Part shown: positions 9,391 through 17,467 of the stretch, piece by piece
How the letters are laid out: each line of letters starts with the position of its first letter
How positions within the stretch are numbered: position 1 is the stretch's first letter
DNA from: Microvenator marinus
Lineage (GTDB): Bacteria; Myxococcota_A; Bradymonadia; Bradymonadales; Bradymonadaceae
NCBI RefSeq assembly: GCF_007993755.1
Contig: NZ_CP042467.1
Coordinates: forward strand, 1,203,501 to 1,267,500
Direction of reading: 5' to 3'
Length of the DNA: 64,000 bases
The notes under the pieces: generated by a model
The model's database searches: none
Seen by the model: only the letters and a program-made list of their open reading frames with translations
Told to the model about the DNA's origin: nothing
Program-made: the position numbers and the translations under genes

Positions 9391-9888
9391 CTCAACTCTC
9401 CAAACGTGAGGAACAACCTCACTCGTTCTGACCGGTTCTCCGGTCCGTTAACTCGACATTCCCACTCGGAACGTCTTAATTTAAAGCCTCGTACCAACAC
9501 CGAAGCCACATTTGACCACGAGTTTGAGTTCTTCAGTTGTGAGAGCTGTCACCGGCAGGAGTACTGCATTGAACCTGTCAACCATCCGGGGCGTGCCCTT
9601 CACCATCAGGTGAAGCTGAATCTCTACATAACGTCGTTCGTTGGTAACCTTTCTGACTCAGCGGCTGACAAGCTGGTTTAACAAAGGGGTCTGTACTTCG
9701 TCTAACACCTTCAAATTGGACGGTCAATGCTACCGATTCGATTTTTGCCCATCTCTACGAAAAACCGTGTTTTTTTCACCCTATCAAAACTCCTCCTCAC
9801 AACTTGAGGGAACGGTTTGATGGATACGCATGGAATAGTGCTGGTTGGCAGAACATTGATTCTCTGCAACCATATGCTTGAGGAGCCT
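9391..9888. other. 498-bp gene-free leader/intergenic region with three hairpins
   Basis: No coding region or tRNA is convincing here. It must hold the leader of the minus-strand RRM gene and the promoter of the plus-strand msrB unit. Three perfect inverted repeats stand out: GTGAGG/CCTCAC with a 5-base loop at 9406-9422, GACCGG/CCGGTC with a 4-base loop at 9430-9445, and CTTCACC/GGTGAAG with a 4-base loop at 9598-9615. The first two lie 16 to 55 bases before the RRM start codon and would be in its mRNA leader. No clear -35/-10 pair could be assigned. Confidence 0.55.
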
Positions 9889-10473
9889 ATGACACCTATG
9901 AGAGCAATAATTTTCGCGGTCGCTTTGACCTTCGGGTGCAACAATCAAGCACCTGAAAAGCTCAGCGAACAGCCTGATTCTGAGGTTCGAACAGTCAAGT
10001 CGAAAACCCGGAAGCAACTCAACCAAACGCCTACTGAACATCTTCAGACGCTAAAGAGTCGGCCGATTCCAGAGCTCGGCTCAAAAACCACGCTATCAGA
10101 CGAGGATTTTCAAACTCTCCTGACAGACGAAGAATTCAAGATCTTGAGGAAACAAGGCACCGAACGAGCATTTAGCGGTGAGTACAACGATCACAAGGAA
10201 GCCGGCACGTACCATTGCCGCGCTTGTAATGCGCCACTTTATACCTCTGAAACCAAGTTCGATTCGCGCACCGGTTGGCCGAGTTTTTGGGATGCGATCG
10301 AAGGTCGGGTGGAAACACGACCTGATAATAGCTACGGAATGACTCGCACTGAGATCGTGTGTGCACACTGTGACTCGCACCTCGGCCATGTATTCGACGA
10401 CGGTCCAGAACCTACTGGACTCAGACATTGTGCCAATTCACTTTCGCTGGTTTTTCACCCGGAGACCCCATGA
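9889..10473 (+). CDS. msrB: Peptide-methionine (R)-S-oxide reductase MsrB with lipoprotein-like signal
   Basis: Reduces methionine-R-sulfoxide in proteins. The MsrB domain fills the last 120 residues: the structural-zinc cysteines are in CRACN and CAHCDSHLGHVF, and the catalytic cysteine is in RHCANS near the C-terminus. The N-terminus is a hydrophobic segment ending ALTFGC, read here as a non-canonical lipobox, followed by about 60 polar residues, so the enzyme is probably exported and membrane-anchored and repairs envelope proteins. The ATG at 9889 follows AGGAG closely; an ATG at 9898 is equally possible. The stop overlaps the next lipoprotein start (ATGA), forming an operon with it and the CDF exporter. 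Confidence 0.9.
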   Translation: MTPMRAIIFAVALTFGCNNQAPEKLSEQPDSEVRTVKSKTRKQLNQTPTEHLQTLKSRPIPELGSKTTLSDEDFQTLLTDEEFKILRKQGTERAFSGEYNDHKEAGTYHCRACNAPLYTSETKFDSRTGWPSFWDAIEGRVETRPDNSYGMTRTEIVCAHCDSHLGHVFDDGPEPTGLRHCANSLSLVFHPETP

Positions 10474-10805
10474 AGTTTGGATTAGCTCTAATCGGAGCAC
10501 TTCTTCTCTTTTCAGGATGTAATTCGGATATTGGACTAGAAGGTGCACTTGTCGGAGGCTCTTGCCGCGACTATCGCGACTGCGAGCGGGAATGTGTGGG
10601 CGGACGTGACTTCCCTGACGGTATGTGCACCGTCTATTGCCGAGATGACCGGGACTGCCCGTCTGGCACTGGTTGCATCGATCGAAATGGCGGTGTCTGC
10701 GCTCTCTACTGCGAAGTCGATGCGGATTGCAGACGAGCATACGATTGTGAAGACGTGCGAAGACGAGGTGGGCCCGGCGATGAGCGAGTTTGTATCGGTG
10801 ACTGA
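10470..10805 (+). CDS. Small cysteine-rich lipoprotein
   Basis: A 111-residue predicted lipoprotein; signal segment GALLLFSGC. The mature part has about a dozen cysteines in regular C-x(4-6)-C spacing (CRDYRDCEREC, CTVYCRDDRDC, CALYCEVDADC), a pattern typical of disulfide-rich secreted proteins of myxobacteria-like genomes. The function is unknown; the family was not recognised. The start overlaps the msrB stop by 4 bp and the stop lies 26 bp inside the CDF exporter gene, so the three are surely co-transcribed. A link with thiol or metal stress is only an inference from neighbours. Confidence 0.8.
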   Translation: MKFGLALIGALLLFSGCNSDIGLEGALVGGSCRDYRDCERECVGGRDFPDGMCTVYCRDDRDCPSGTGCIDRNGGVCALYCEVDADCRRAYDCEDVRRRGGPGDERVCIGD

Positions 10806-11760
10806 GTCGCACGACCACACTCACGATCACTCCCATAGCCACGGACACAATCATGGGCATGGACATGGGCACCATCATCATGTCGACCCGAATGCGTCTG
10901 ACCTAAAGCTTGGCCTGACTGTCGCGCTAAATGTGATCCTCACTGGCGTTCAGGTCGCAGTGGGCATTTTCTCATCGAGTGTCGCGCTCCTAGCCGATGC
11001 ACTCCACAACGCTACAGACGCGCTCGCCCTCATGATCGCGTGGGGTGCGCGCAAAGTAAGTCGCAAACCGCCGGACTCCAGATTCACCTTCGGCTATCAG
11101 CGCATCGAGCTGGTCGCGGCTCTCATTAACTTAACGTCGCTCTTGGTCCTCTCCGTCTTTCTCATCAAAGAATCGGTCGAAAGGCTATTAGACCCGGCCC
11201 CTGTCATGGCTCTCTGGGTGATCGGTGCGGCGGCTGTTGCACTGGTCATCGATCTCGGAACCGTGGTGCTCCTCTGGACTTCGTCCAAAGAGAGCCTGAA
11301 CATTCGCGCCGCCATGCTCCATAACCTTAGCGACGCCGCGACCTCCGTGGTGGTTTTGGTAGGGGCGATCATCATCCACTTCTTCGAACTTCATTGGATC
11401 GACCCGGCACTCGGCATCTTGATCGCGGTCTATATCTTCTACATGGCGCTCACAATGATCCGGCAGGTTGCGGCAACGCTTATGAACAATGTCCCGCCAG
11501 GGGTTGACCCAGACCGCATTCGAGCGGCCCTCCTCCAAGAACCTGAGGTCGCTAAAGTCCACCATCTACATATCTGGCAATTGGACGAAACTAAGAACGC
11601 CGCGAGCGCACATATCGTGCTCAAGGAAGACCTCCCTGTGTCTGCAACCGAAGAAATCTCCGGGCGCCTCAAACATACCCTAGGGCTAAGCTCGATTGAG
11701 CATGTCACCCTGCACTTTGAGGCCCCTGGCTCAGTATGCTCGGACGAAAACTGCCACTAA
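10780..11760 (+). CDS. Cation diffusion facilitator (CDF) metal exporter, His-rich N-terminus
   Basis: Proton-coupled exporter of zinc or related divalent metals, 326 residues, about six membrane helices. The cytoplasmic N-terminus has a dense His/Gly/Asp tract (HDHTHDHSHSHGHNHG and on). The metal-site HxxxD motifs are in DALHNATDA (helix 2) and MLHNLSDA (helix 5). The C-terminal cytoplasmic domain has HHLHIWQLDE, typical of the ZitB/CzcD branch. The ATG at 10780 has GAGGTG nine bases upstream and overlaps the preceding lipoprotein gene by 26 bp. Zn2+ is the likeliest substrate (family-based). It converges with the M19 gene 5 bp away. Confidence 0.94.
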   Translation: MSEFVSVTESHDHTHDHSHSHGHNHGHGHGHHHHVDPNASDLKLGLTVALNVILTGVQVAVGIFSSSVALLADALHNATDALALMIAWGARKVSRKPPDSRFTFGYQRIELVAALINLTSLLVLSVFLIKESVERLLDPAPVMALWVIGAAAVALVIDLGTVVLLWTSSKESLNIRAAMLHNLSDAATSVVVLVGAIIIHFFELHWIDPALGILIAVYIFYMALTMIRQVAATLMNNVPPGVDPDRIRAALLQEPEVAKVHHLHIWQLDETKNAASAHIVLKEDLPVSATEEISGRLKHTLGLSSIEHVTLHFEAPGSVCSDENCH

Positions 11761-11765
11761 TTCAC

Positions 11766-13394
11766 TTAAGAAGGAAAGTTGCGTAGCGCGAACTCGTAGG
11801 CGTTCTTCCACGCAATCTTCTCGACGAGCTTATCCACACCGATCTTCTCGATCATTCGGGTATGTGCGTAGCGTTGAAGCACCTTGCGCAGGTCTTCTTC
11901 AAAAAGATCGAAATCTAGCACCGTGGCATATCTTGAGAGTGGATCGATCATCCCGTCAAAATCAGATCCGATGCAGATACAATCCCAGATGGACGCCTTC
12001 TGGGACGCCTTGAGTCGGTCGTCCGCCATCACCACATCCACCAACGCAAAGATCTGGCGCATCACCACATCGGCCCACATGTCGTCGGGTACGCTTGCAC
12101 GTGGAGGCACCCCGCACACGCGTTGGTCAAACACAAGACCTATCAAGCCCTTGCTCTTCCAAACCATCGTCACATCCTCATCGGCAAGGTTGATATTCCA
12201 GGCGTAGAAAGGCGGCGAATGGTGATTGTCGGATTCGTTGGGCGCCGCGGCGATCAGCTCGTCGAGGGTTGCAACACCAGAATACGCGCCGTGGCTTACA
12301 ATCACAGGGATCGGGCGCTTAGGATGCTTCTCGTTATAAGGCTCAATGATCTCAGCATAGTACTCCTTGCGAGTCTGAGCGCTCATATGTTTGCAGTCGA
12401 TGTGGATTCGACGCTCATCGAGGTCGTTCAAATCTTCGTCGATCCCGAGAAGTTTGCGCGTAACCTTTAGGCCCAAATCCCCCTTCCTTTCGAATCCTTC
12501 GTTGAGACGGGGCGTTTGGTCCATCACGAGACCCGCTGCATCCGGCACGCTATGGGCATGCCCACAGATTCCATTGTCGAAGTGGTGGGCCAAGGTGATG
12601 AAGAAGAGAGGAAACTCAAGCGTTTTGAGGGTCTCGATTCTCTCGAACATCAACTCAGGGCTCACGGGTTTGCCGCTTGGACCAATGCTAAACACATAGG
12701 CCCCCTCGATGGTCAGAATCAGGCCCACATCGTCGGAAAGCTCAATCACACTGGTGAGTTGGTCAGATGAGCGAATCATTTGGTAGCGCCCAGTCACGCT
12801 CTCCTTCTTGTCCACTCCGTCCTCGCGCCAACGCACTTCCCCACTCTGTCGAACGCCGGATTTACTCCGGAAAAACTCGTACTCGAGCAGAAATTCGGAC
12901 CAGTAATCGTAGGCGTCCGAGGCGAGGAAGGTGATGCGTTTCATACCGTATCGCATGAAAACTTTCTGAACGAATTTCCTTAAAGGACCTCGGTTCGCAA
13001 GTACGCGCGTTGCCGCCCCCAGTGCGGCCTTACCGTCTCCACGAAGCAGATTCACCCCGCCTTCAAGGAAGGTCAGCCCACTCATCAATTTCATCGCCTC
13101 GAGCACAAAAGGATGGCGCTCTCCGCTCTCGTTCATATGCCCCCAGAAAAACCCTTTTTCGATTGGGCAGGACGACATGAAGACCAGTCGGGTGCCGGAT
13201 TTTAGGAGTTTAGGAACGTCCGCCTGGGCGTAGCTTCTACCGCGCTCTCCCTTCTCCATCGCGCCTAAATCCTCGTCCTGCGGCACAAACCACGGGTTGA
13301 ACTTGGACGGGTCATCTTCTTCGGGATGATTCCTGAGGCGGTTAAAAGTGTAAAAACCGGGATGGTTATGAAGATCGGCGAATAGTTTTGGCAT
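11766..13394 (-). CDS. Membrane dipeptidase family (peptidase M19)
   Basis: Amidohydrolase-superfamily metallopeptidase of 542 residues. Metal-site motifs seen are ADLHNHPGF at residues 6-14, DCKHMS, PVIVSHGAYSG and GSDFDGMIDP near the C-terminus, the last being diagnostic for M19. At 542 residues it is much longer than renal-dipeptidase-like members (about 330-400), with extra sequence between the first motif and the core. No signal peptide is seen from the ATG at 13394, so it is probably cytoplasmic. It is divergent from the sphingosine-phosphate-lyase homologue with 91 bp between, and may share regulation with it. The substrate is unknown. Confidence 0.85.
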   Translation of the reverse strand: MPKLFADLHNHPGFYTFNRLRNHPEEDDPSKFNPWFVPQDEDLGAMEKGERGRSYAQADVPKLLKSGTRLVFMSSCPIEKGFFWGHMNESGERHPFVLEAMKLMSGLTFLEGGVNLLRGDGKAALGAATRVLANRGPLRKFVQKVFMRYGMKRITFLASDAYDYWSEFLLEYEFFRSKSGVRQSGEVRWREDGVDKKESVTGRYQMIRSSDQLTSVIELSDDVGLILTIEGAYVFSIGPSGKPVSPELMFERIETLKTLEFPLFFITLAHHFDNGICGHAHSVPDAAGLVMDQTPRLNEGFERKGDLGLKVTRKLLGIDEDLNDLDERRIHIDCKHMSAQTRKEYYAEIIEPYNEKHPKRPIPVIVSHGAYSGVATLDELIAAAPNESDNHHSPPFYAWNINLADEDVTMVWKSKGLIGLVFDQRVCGVPPRASVPDDMWADVVMRQIFALVDVVMADDRLKASQKASIWDCICIGSDFDGMIDPLSRYATVLDFDLFEEDLRKVLQRYAHTRMIEKIGVDKLVEKIAWKNAYEFALRNFPS

Positions 13395-13485
13395 CTTAAA
13401 GTCCTGGCATCTTACGTTGACAGACGCGCCAAGAGTGACGACCCTGTCGCCCTCACCGCGGCTGCCATGAGCTAAGGAGGTTGGC

Positions 13486-14964
13486 ATGAAGAGTTTGCCC
13501 AGAAAAGGACGTTCGTCAAACGAAGTTCTCGATGCAATGCGAGATCTTAAGAAAGAAGATGTGCAATGGGAAGATGGGCGCGTCTGGTGTTTGGTTTTTC
13601 ATGCGGGAGATGAGATCTCCCAATTCCTCAAGGAAGCCTATACCACGTATTTTTCCGAAAACGCCCTAAATCCAACGGCTTTTCCAAGCTTAAAACGCAT
13701 GGAAAACGAGGTTGTGAGCATGGCGACACGCCTCCTCGGCGGAAACGACTACACGGTAGGCAACCTTACGACAGGCGGCACCGAGTCGATTCTGATGGCC
13801 GTCAAGACGGCGCGTGAATGGGGACGAGATCGCGGCATTAAGAAACCTGAAATGGTCGTCCCAACCTCGGCTCATCCAGCTTTTGATAAGGCCGCTCATT
13901 ATTTTGACGTGAAGATCGCGCGTGTGCCGGTGGACAAAGACTTCAAAGCAAGTGTTTCGGCCATGCGCAAGGCGATCAACAAGCGAACTGTGCTCCTGGT
14001 AGCCTCGGCGCCTCAATACCCGCAGGGCGTGGTTGATCCCATCCAAGACATCGCGCGGCTAGCCTCCAAGAAGGGCATTCTCTGCCACGTTGACGCGTGT
14101 GTAGGCGGCATGATGCTGCCTTTCGTTCGCGATCTCGGATACGAAGTGCCACCCTTTGACTTCTCGGTGCCGGGCGTTACCTCGATTTCTGCGGACCTTC
14201 ACAAGTACGGTTATGCCGCAAAAGGCGCATCGCTGGTGATGTACAATAGCCCTGAGCTACGAAAGTACCAGTACTTCGCCTACACCGACTGGCCAGGTGG
14301 AATCTACGTTTCCCCCACCATGACGGGAACTCGCCCTGGCGGAGCGATCGCTGCGGCGTGGGCTATCATGCATCGCCTGGGATTCGACGGGTATCGCGAG
14401 ATCGCGCAGAAGGTCATGCAGGCTCGCGACAAGATTCGAGACGGCATCAACGCGATTCCTGGCATTCGAGTCCCAGGCACCCCACACATGAGTGTGATGT
14501 GCATTGTGTCGGACCGGGCAGACGTCAATATCTACGAAGTTGGTGATAATATGTCGGCCAAAGGGTGGCATATGGACCGACAGCAGGACCCAGACTCGCT
14601 GCACCTCACCTTAAACTTCGGACATATCGAAGCGGCTGATGAATTTTTGAGCGATCTCGAGGACGCGGTGGCGGCAGCGCGGTCCACCTATGACCCAGAG
14701 GCCGCAAAGAAAGAGCGACGCCGAAACATGCTCATGAAAGGCGCTTTGAAGATCCTTCCCGGACCCGTCGCCACCAAAGCCACCGAGCTCGGCACCAAGA
14801 TTATGGGTATGGACGGTGGCCTGCCGAATCGCACGGCCGCCATGTACGGAATGATGGCGAGTCTTCCGAACCGAGGAGACGTGGAATCAATCGTCATCGA
14901 CCTTCTGGACAAGATGACCCGACACGAGCCCGGGACAAAACCAATTCTACCCGAAGAAGAGTGA
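13486..14964 (+). CDS. Sphingosine-1-phosphate lyase-like PLP enzyme
   Basis: Pyridoxal-phosphate enzyme of the group II decarboxylase fold, closest by eye to sphingosine-1-phosphate lyase (SGPL1/Dpl1), which splits S1P into hexadecenal and phosphoethanolamine. Seen: GNLTTGGTESILMAVK (cofactor phosphate loop), HVDACVGG (PLP ring Asp), SISADLHKYGYAAKG with Schiff-base Lys K240, and YTDWPGGIYVSPT with SRPGG-like TRPGG, all lyase hallmarks rather than glutamate-decarboxylase ones. 492 residues; unlike the eukaryotic enzyme it has no N-terminal membrane anchor. A strong AAGGAGG lies six bases before the ATG. The C-terminal 80 residues are an extension of unknown role. Confidence 0.88.
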   Translation: MKSLPRKGRSSNEVLDAMRDLKKEDVQWEDGRVWCLVFHAGDEISQFLKEAYTTYFSENALNPTAFPSLKRMENEVVSMATRLLGGNDYTVGNLTTGGTESILMAVKTAREWGRDRGIKKPEMVVPTSAHPAFDKAAHYFDVKIARVPVDKDFKASVSAMRKAINKRTVLLVASAPQYPQGVVDPIQDIARLASKKGILCHVDACVGGMMLPFVRDLGYEVPPFDFSVPGVTSISADLHKYGYAAKGASLVMYNSPELRKYQYFAYTDWPGGIYVSPTMTGTRPGGAIAAAWAIMHRLGFDGYREIAQKVMQARDKIRDGINAIPGIRVPGTPHMSVMCIVSDRADVNIYEVGDNMSAKGWHMDRQQDPDSLHLTLNFGHIEAADEFLSDLEDAVAAARSTYDPEAAKKERRRNMLMKGALKILPGPVATKATELGTKIMGMDGGLPNRTAAMYGMMASLPNRGDVESIVIDLLDKMTRHEPGTKPILPEEE

Positions 14965-14973
14965 AGTCGAGCG

Positions 14974-15456
14974 ATGGGAAAACTCGTCCCGATAGTTTCG
15001 TTTTTTGTGGCGATCATACTCGCGATGAGCGCCCTCCCCGCCTCGATTGAAACCATTCAACTCGCTGACGAAGTTCAGTCTTTTCGCTCCACCCGGGCTC
15101 TCGTAAAGTCCCGAGCCGAAGAGAAACACGACCGCGGCCCAAAGACCCAATCTCTAAAGTACGAGTACAAGGTTGGGAACCGTAAATACAGCGGAGACAA
15201 CGACCTTACCAAGCTCACGGACGACGCTGAAGATATCCAAAGGCTGGTCCGAAAAGAGAAGGACGGGTCGGAAACCGTGCTCATCTACTACGACCCCGAT
15301 TCTCCGGGCCGCTCAGTGATTCGTAAAGATATAAAAACAGGTGTCTCATGGGCGATCATCGTGATTACGGGGCTCTTGAGTTTTGCCACCGTGGGCTCTT
15401 GGCTTCACAATCGCAAACACGCAAAGGCCCTCTCAAAATTCACGCGAAAACGGTGA
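14974..15456 (+). CDS. DUF3592 membrane protein
   Basis: A 160-residue protein with membrane helices at about 5-25 and 122-142 around an extracytoplasmic beta-rich part. The phrase VLIYYDPDSPGRSVI is the signature of DUF3592. The family has no known function. It starts 9 bp after the lyase-like gene and ends 4 bp before the alpha/beta hydrolase, so the three are likely one operon. Confidence 0.82.
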   Translation: MGKLVPIVSFFVAIILAMSALPASIETIQLADEVQSFRSTRALVKSRAEEKHDRGPKTQSLKYEYKVGNRKYSGDNDLTKLTDDAEDIQRLVRKEKDGSETVLIYYDPDSPGRSVIRKDIKTGVSWAIIVITGLLSFATVGSWLHNRKHAKALSKFTRKR

Positions 15457-15460
15457 CCTG

Positions 15461-16303
15461 ATGGAACTCCAAGATTGGGACGTGACGTGTCGTGGTTTGA
15501 AACTATCAGGCCTGACTAATACTGCCATCGGGGACGAGGTTTGCCTCGCTTTTCATGGATGGCTGGACAACTCGGCGAGTTTTGTGGGGTTGATGGAAGA
15601 GGGTCTGAACTTGTTTGCGCTAGACCTCGCCGGTCACGGCCGCTCGGACCACCGTGTGGGTGCTTCGTACTTCATACTCGAGTGGGTCCTAGACGCCGTA
15701 CACGTGATGCGTGAACTAGAAGCCCGGGGCGCTCAACGGTTTCACTTGATTGGCCACTCTCTTGGCGCGGGCATAGCAGCGCTTGTCGCAGCCTGTGCAC
15801 CGGATATCCAGGTCGACTCCCTCGTGTTGATCGAGGGCCTTGGACCTTTGAGTACAGCGGCCGAAGATGCTCCCGACACGCTACGAAGGGCACTTTCTAG
15901 TCAGACAAAACCGCCCAGGAAATATCCCTCCGTCGACCCCATGGTGAAGGCGGTTCAGACCACACGGCCAGGCATCTCTGAGGCGGATGCAAGGCGCCTT
16001 GTGGACCGCGTCGTGGCAGGTTCAGACGAGTATTGGTTTGCTCACGACGAAGCTTTGAAAGACACCAGCTTGTTGCGCCTGACAGAGTACCACGTGCTCG
16101 CATTCTTGAATCAAATCAAATGCCCCACCCTTTTGATTAAGGCCGAAGATGGACTTGCGTTCCCTGAAGAACTTAGCAAACCCCGGATCTTATCCATCGA
16201 GAATCTGCAGATTGAGACGCTACCCGGCAAACACCATGTTCATCTCGAAGATGCCGAAGCGGTGGCGGCGTTGATCAGGTCGTTCCAGAGTCGGGTCGCC
16301 TAG
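15461..16303 (+). CDS. Alpha/beta hydrolase (SERHL/MEST-like)
   Basis: Serine hydrolase of 280 residues. The oxyanion region is FHGWLDNSASF, the nucleophile elbow is GHSLGAG with S100, the acid is likely the Asp in KAEDGLAF, and the catalytic His lies in GKHHVHLED near 260. The GWLDN phrase points to the SERHL/MEST subgroup of esterase/epoxide-hydrolase-like enzymes. The substrate is unknown. The ATG at 15461 is four bases after the DUF3592 stop. Its last 29 bp overlap the opposing small membrane protein gene. Confidence 0.88.
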   Translation: MELQDWDVTCRGLKLSGLTNTAIGDEVCLAFHGWLDNSASFVGLMEEGLNLFALDLAGHGRSDHRVGASYFILEWVLDAVHVMRELEARGAQRFHLIGHSLGAGIAALVAACAPDIQVDSLVLIEGLGPLSTAAEDAPDTLRRALSSQTKPPRKYPSVDPMVKAVQTTRPGISEADARRLVDRVVAGSDEYWFAHDEALKDTSLLRLTEYHVLAFLNQIKCPTLLIKAEDGLAFPEELSKPRILSIENLQIETLPGKHHVHLEDAEAVAALIRSFQSRVA

Positions 16304-16544
16304 AGGCTCTCCATGCCTTGATGCCCACCACAAAGAGCCCAATGCTGTGGTAGAAGACATCGAAGATGTCGATAGGCCGGGTGAGTTCGCCCCTAGAAAG
16401 CATGCCGAATTTCTCAACAAGGTGTGGCTCAGGCCCGAGTGGCCACGGCGCGAGCGCAAGCCAAGCCGCCAAGAAACCTAAGATCCACCAACTTGTGTTA
16501 TCGATGGAGCGACCGACTCGCTCGGGGATTGATTTGAAGTCCAT
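16275..16544 (-). CDS. Small membrane protein with conserved PHLVEK...RPIDIFD core
   Basis: An 89-residue protein with two hydrophobic stretches, about 18-36 (WWILGFLAAWLALAPW) and 65-82, around a core reading PEPHLVEKFGMLSRGELTRP then IDIFDVFYH. From memory this core recurs in short, widely distributed bacterial membrane proteins that have sometimes been labelled transporter-like without evidence. The ATG at 16544 has GGAGG four bases upstream, but that site lies in an 8-bp hairpin. It follows the cyclophilin gene by about 30 bp on the same strand and overlaps the hydrolase gene end by 29 bp. Confidence 0.75.
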   Translation of the reverse strand: MDFKSIPERVGRSIDNTSWWILGFLAAWLALAPWPLGPEPHLVEKFGMLSRGELTRPIDIFDVFYHSIGLFVVGIKAWRASRRPDSGTT

Positions 16545-16545
16545 A

Positions 16546-16567
16546 AAGCCTCCGGGGTTGGAGGCTT
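16546..16567 (-). promoter_or_regulatory. Hairpin covering the ribosome site of the small membrane protein gene
   Basis: On the minus strand AAGCCUCC, a 6-base loop and GGAGGCUU form a perfect 8-bp stem. The 3' arm contains the Shine-Dalgarno GGAGG, one base before the U that precedes the AUG at 16544. It also lies just after the cyclophilin stop. There is no U-run, so a terminator is unlikely. It probably limits initiation unless opened by ribosomes leaving the upstream gene. Confidence 0.6.
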
Positions 16568-16573
16568 CCAACC

Positions 16574-17344
16574 TTACTCAACAATCGTCGCGGTCTTTAC
16601 GAAGTCAAGGTCAGGGAACATTTCTTTGAGGTAGGCATTGCCTTCGCGCTGAATGCGTCCTTGGTCTGGTCCACGGCCACGCGGAGCGCCTTCGCCGTAC
16701 TCTTTGTAAAGGCTATCAACAACTTCCATGCCCGAGACCACTTTACCAAACGGTGAGAAACCCATTTGGTCGAGGTTCGCGTTGTTTCCGAAATTGATGA
16801 AGAGCTGGGTGGTGCGGGTGTTAGGCCCTGCGGTTGCGAAGACGAGCGTGCCTCGAGCGTTGGACTGCTTGACTGCGTCGTCTTGAATACGTGCTTCGCG
16901 CCACTTTTCCATGACCTTTGGGTTGCCGTGGATGCCGAACTGCGCCACGAATCCCTCGAGGACTCGGAAGAACGCGATATCATTGAAGAACCCGATTTTG
17001 ACCAGGTTGTAGAATCGATCTGCGCCTTGTGGTGCCCAGTCTCTGTACACTTCCACCTCAAACGTTCCTTTGGTGGTATCGAATTTCACTTTGTACTGAT
17101 CAGGAGCCTGCTCGTTTGCGAGCGCTGGGTTCATGAGTGCATCTGACACGTTTTCCTCCGTGGCCGGGGCCGTTGTGGGTTCAGTTTCTCTTGCCTCGGC
17201 CGGTTCTGCAGCCGCGGGCTCTTCTACCTTAGCGGCCTCTTTGGTCTCTTGAGGTGCCTGGGCATCCGCTTTCGCGGCTTGTTTGTTGTTGTCGCAGCCA
17301 AAACTCATGGCCAAAACGAGTACGAGTGCTAATGATCGAATCAT
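16574..17344 (-). CDS. Cyclophilin-type peptidyl-prolyl isomerase, lipoprotein
   Basis: Catalyses cis-trans isomerisation of Xaa-Pro bonds during envelope protein folding. A signal segment ends LAMSFGC (non-canonical lipobox; Asp follows the Cys), then come about 65 residues of Ala/Glu/Pro-rich linker, then a cyclophilin domain from about residue 85. Catalytic-type motifs are NLVKIGFFNDIAFFRVLEGFV-like and TAGPNTRTTQLFINFGNN, with MGFSPFGKVVSGMEVVD. The ATG at 17344 has GGAGG six bases upstream. It is divergent from the glutamate-synthase-like gene and probably co-transcribed with the small membrane protein gene. Confidence 0.93.
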   Translation of the reverse strand: MIRSLALVLVLAMSFGCDNNKQAAKADAQAPQETKEAAKVEEPAAAEPAEARETEPTTAPATEENVSDALMNPALANEQAPDQYKVKFDTTKGTFEVEVYRDWAPQGADRFYNLVKIGFFNDIAFFRVLEGFVAQFGIHGNPKVMEKWREARIQDDAVKQSNARGTLVFATAGPNTRTTQLFINFGNNANLDQMGFSPFGKVVSGMEVVDSLYKEYGEGAPRGRGPDQGRIQREGNAYLKEMFPDLDFVKTATIVE

Positions 17345-17467
17345 GGTCAACCTCCTTATGGGCCGCTAAATAGCAGTCCCGCACACCCTGCGCAACCTCC
17401 GCCAAGCTGGACACCGACCCCAGCCTTTGGGTATGACATCTAGAATTCCTGATATTGCGGGTTTCTC

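Noticed and set aside
9115-9681. A 188-codon plus-strand frame across the RRM gene and its leader
   Set aside because: Its first half is antisense to the RRM domain and the rest is unlike any protein; better read as leader/intergenic DNA.
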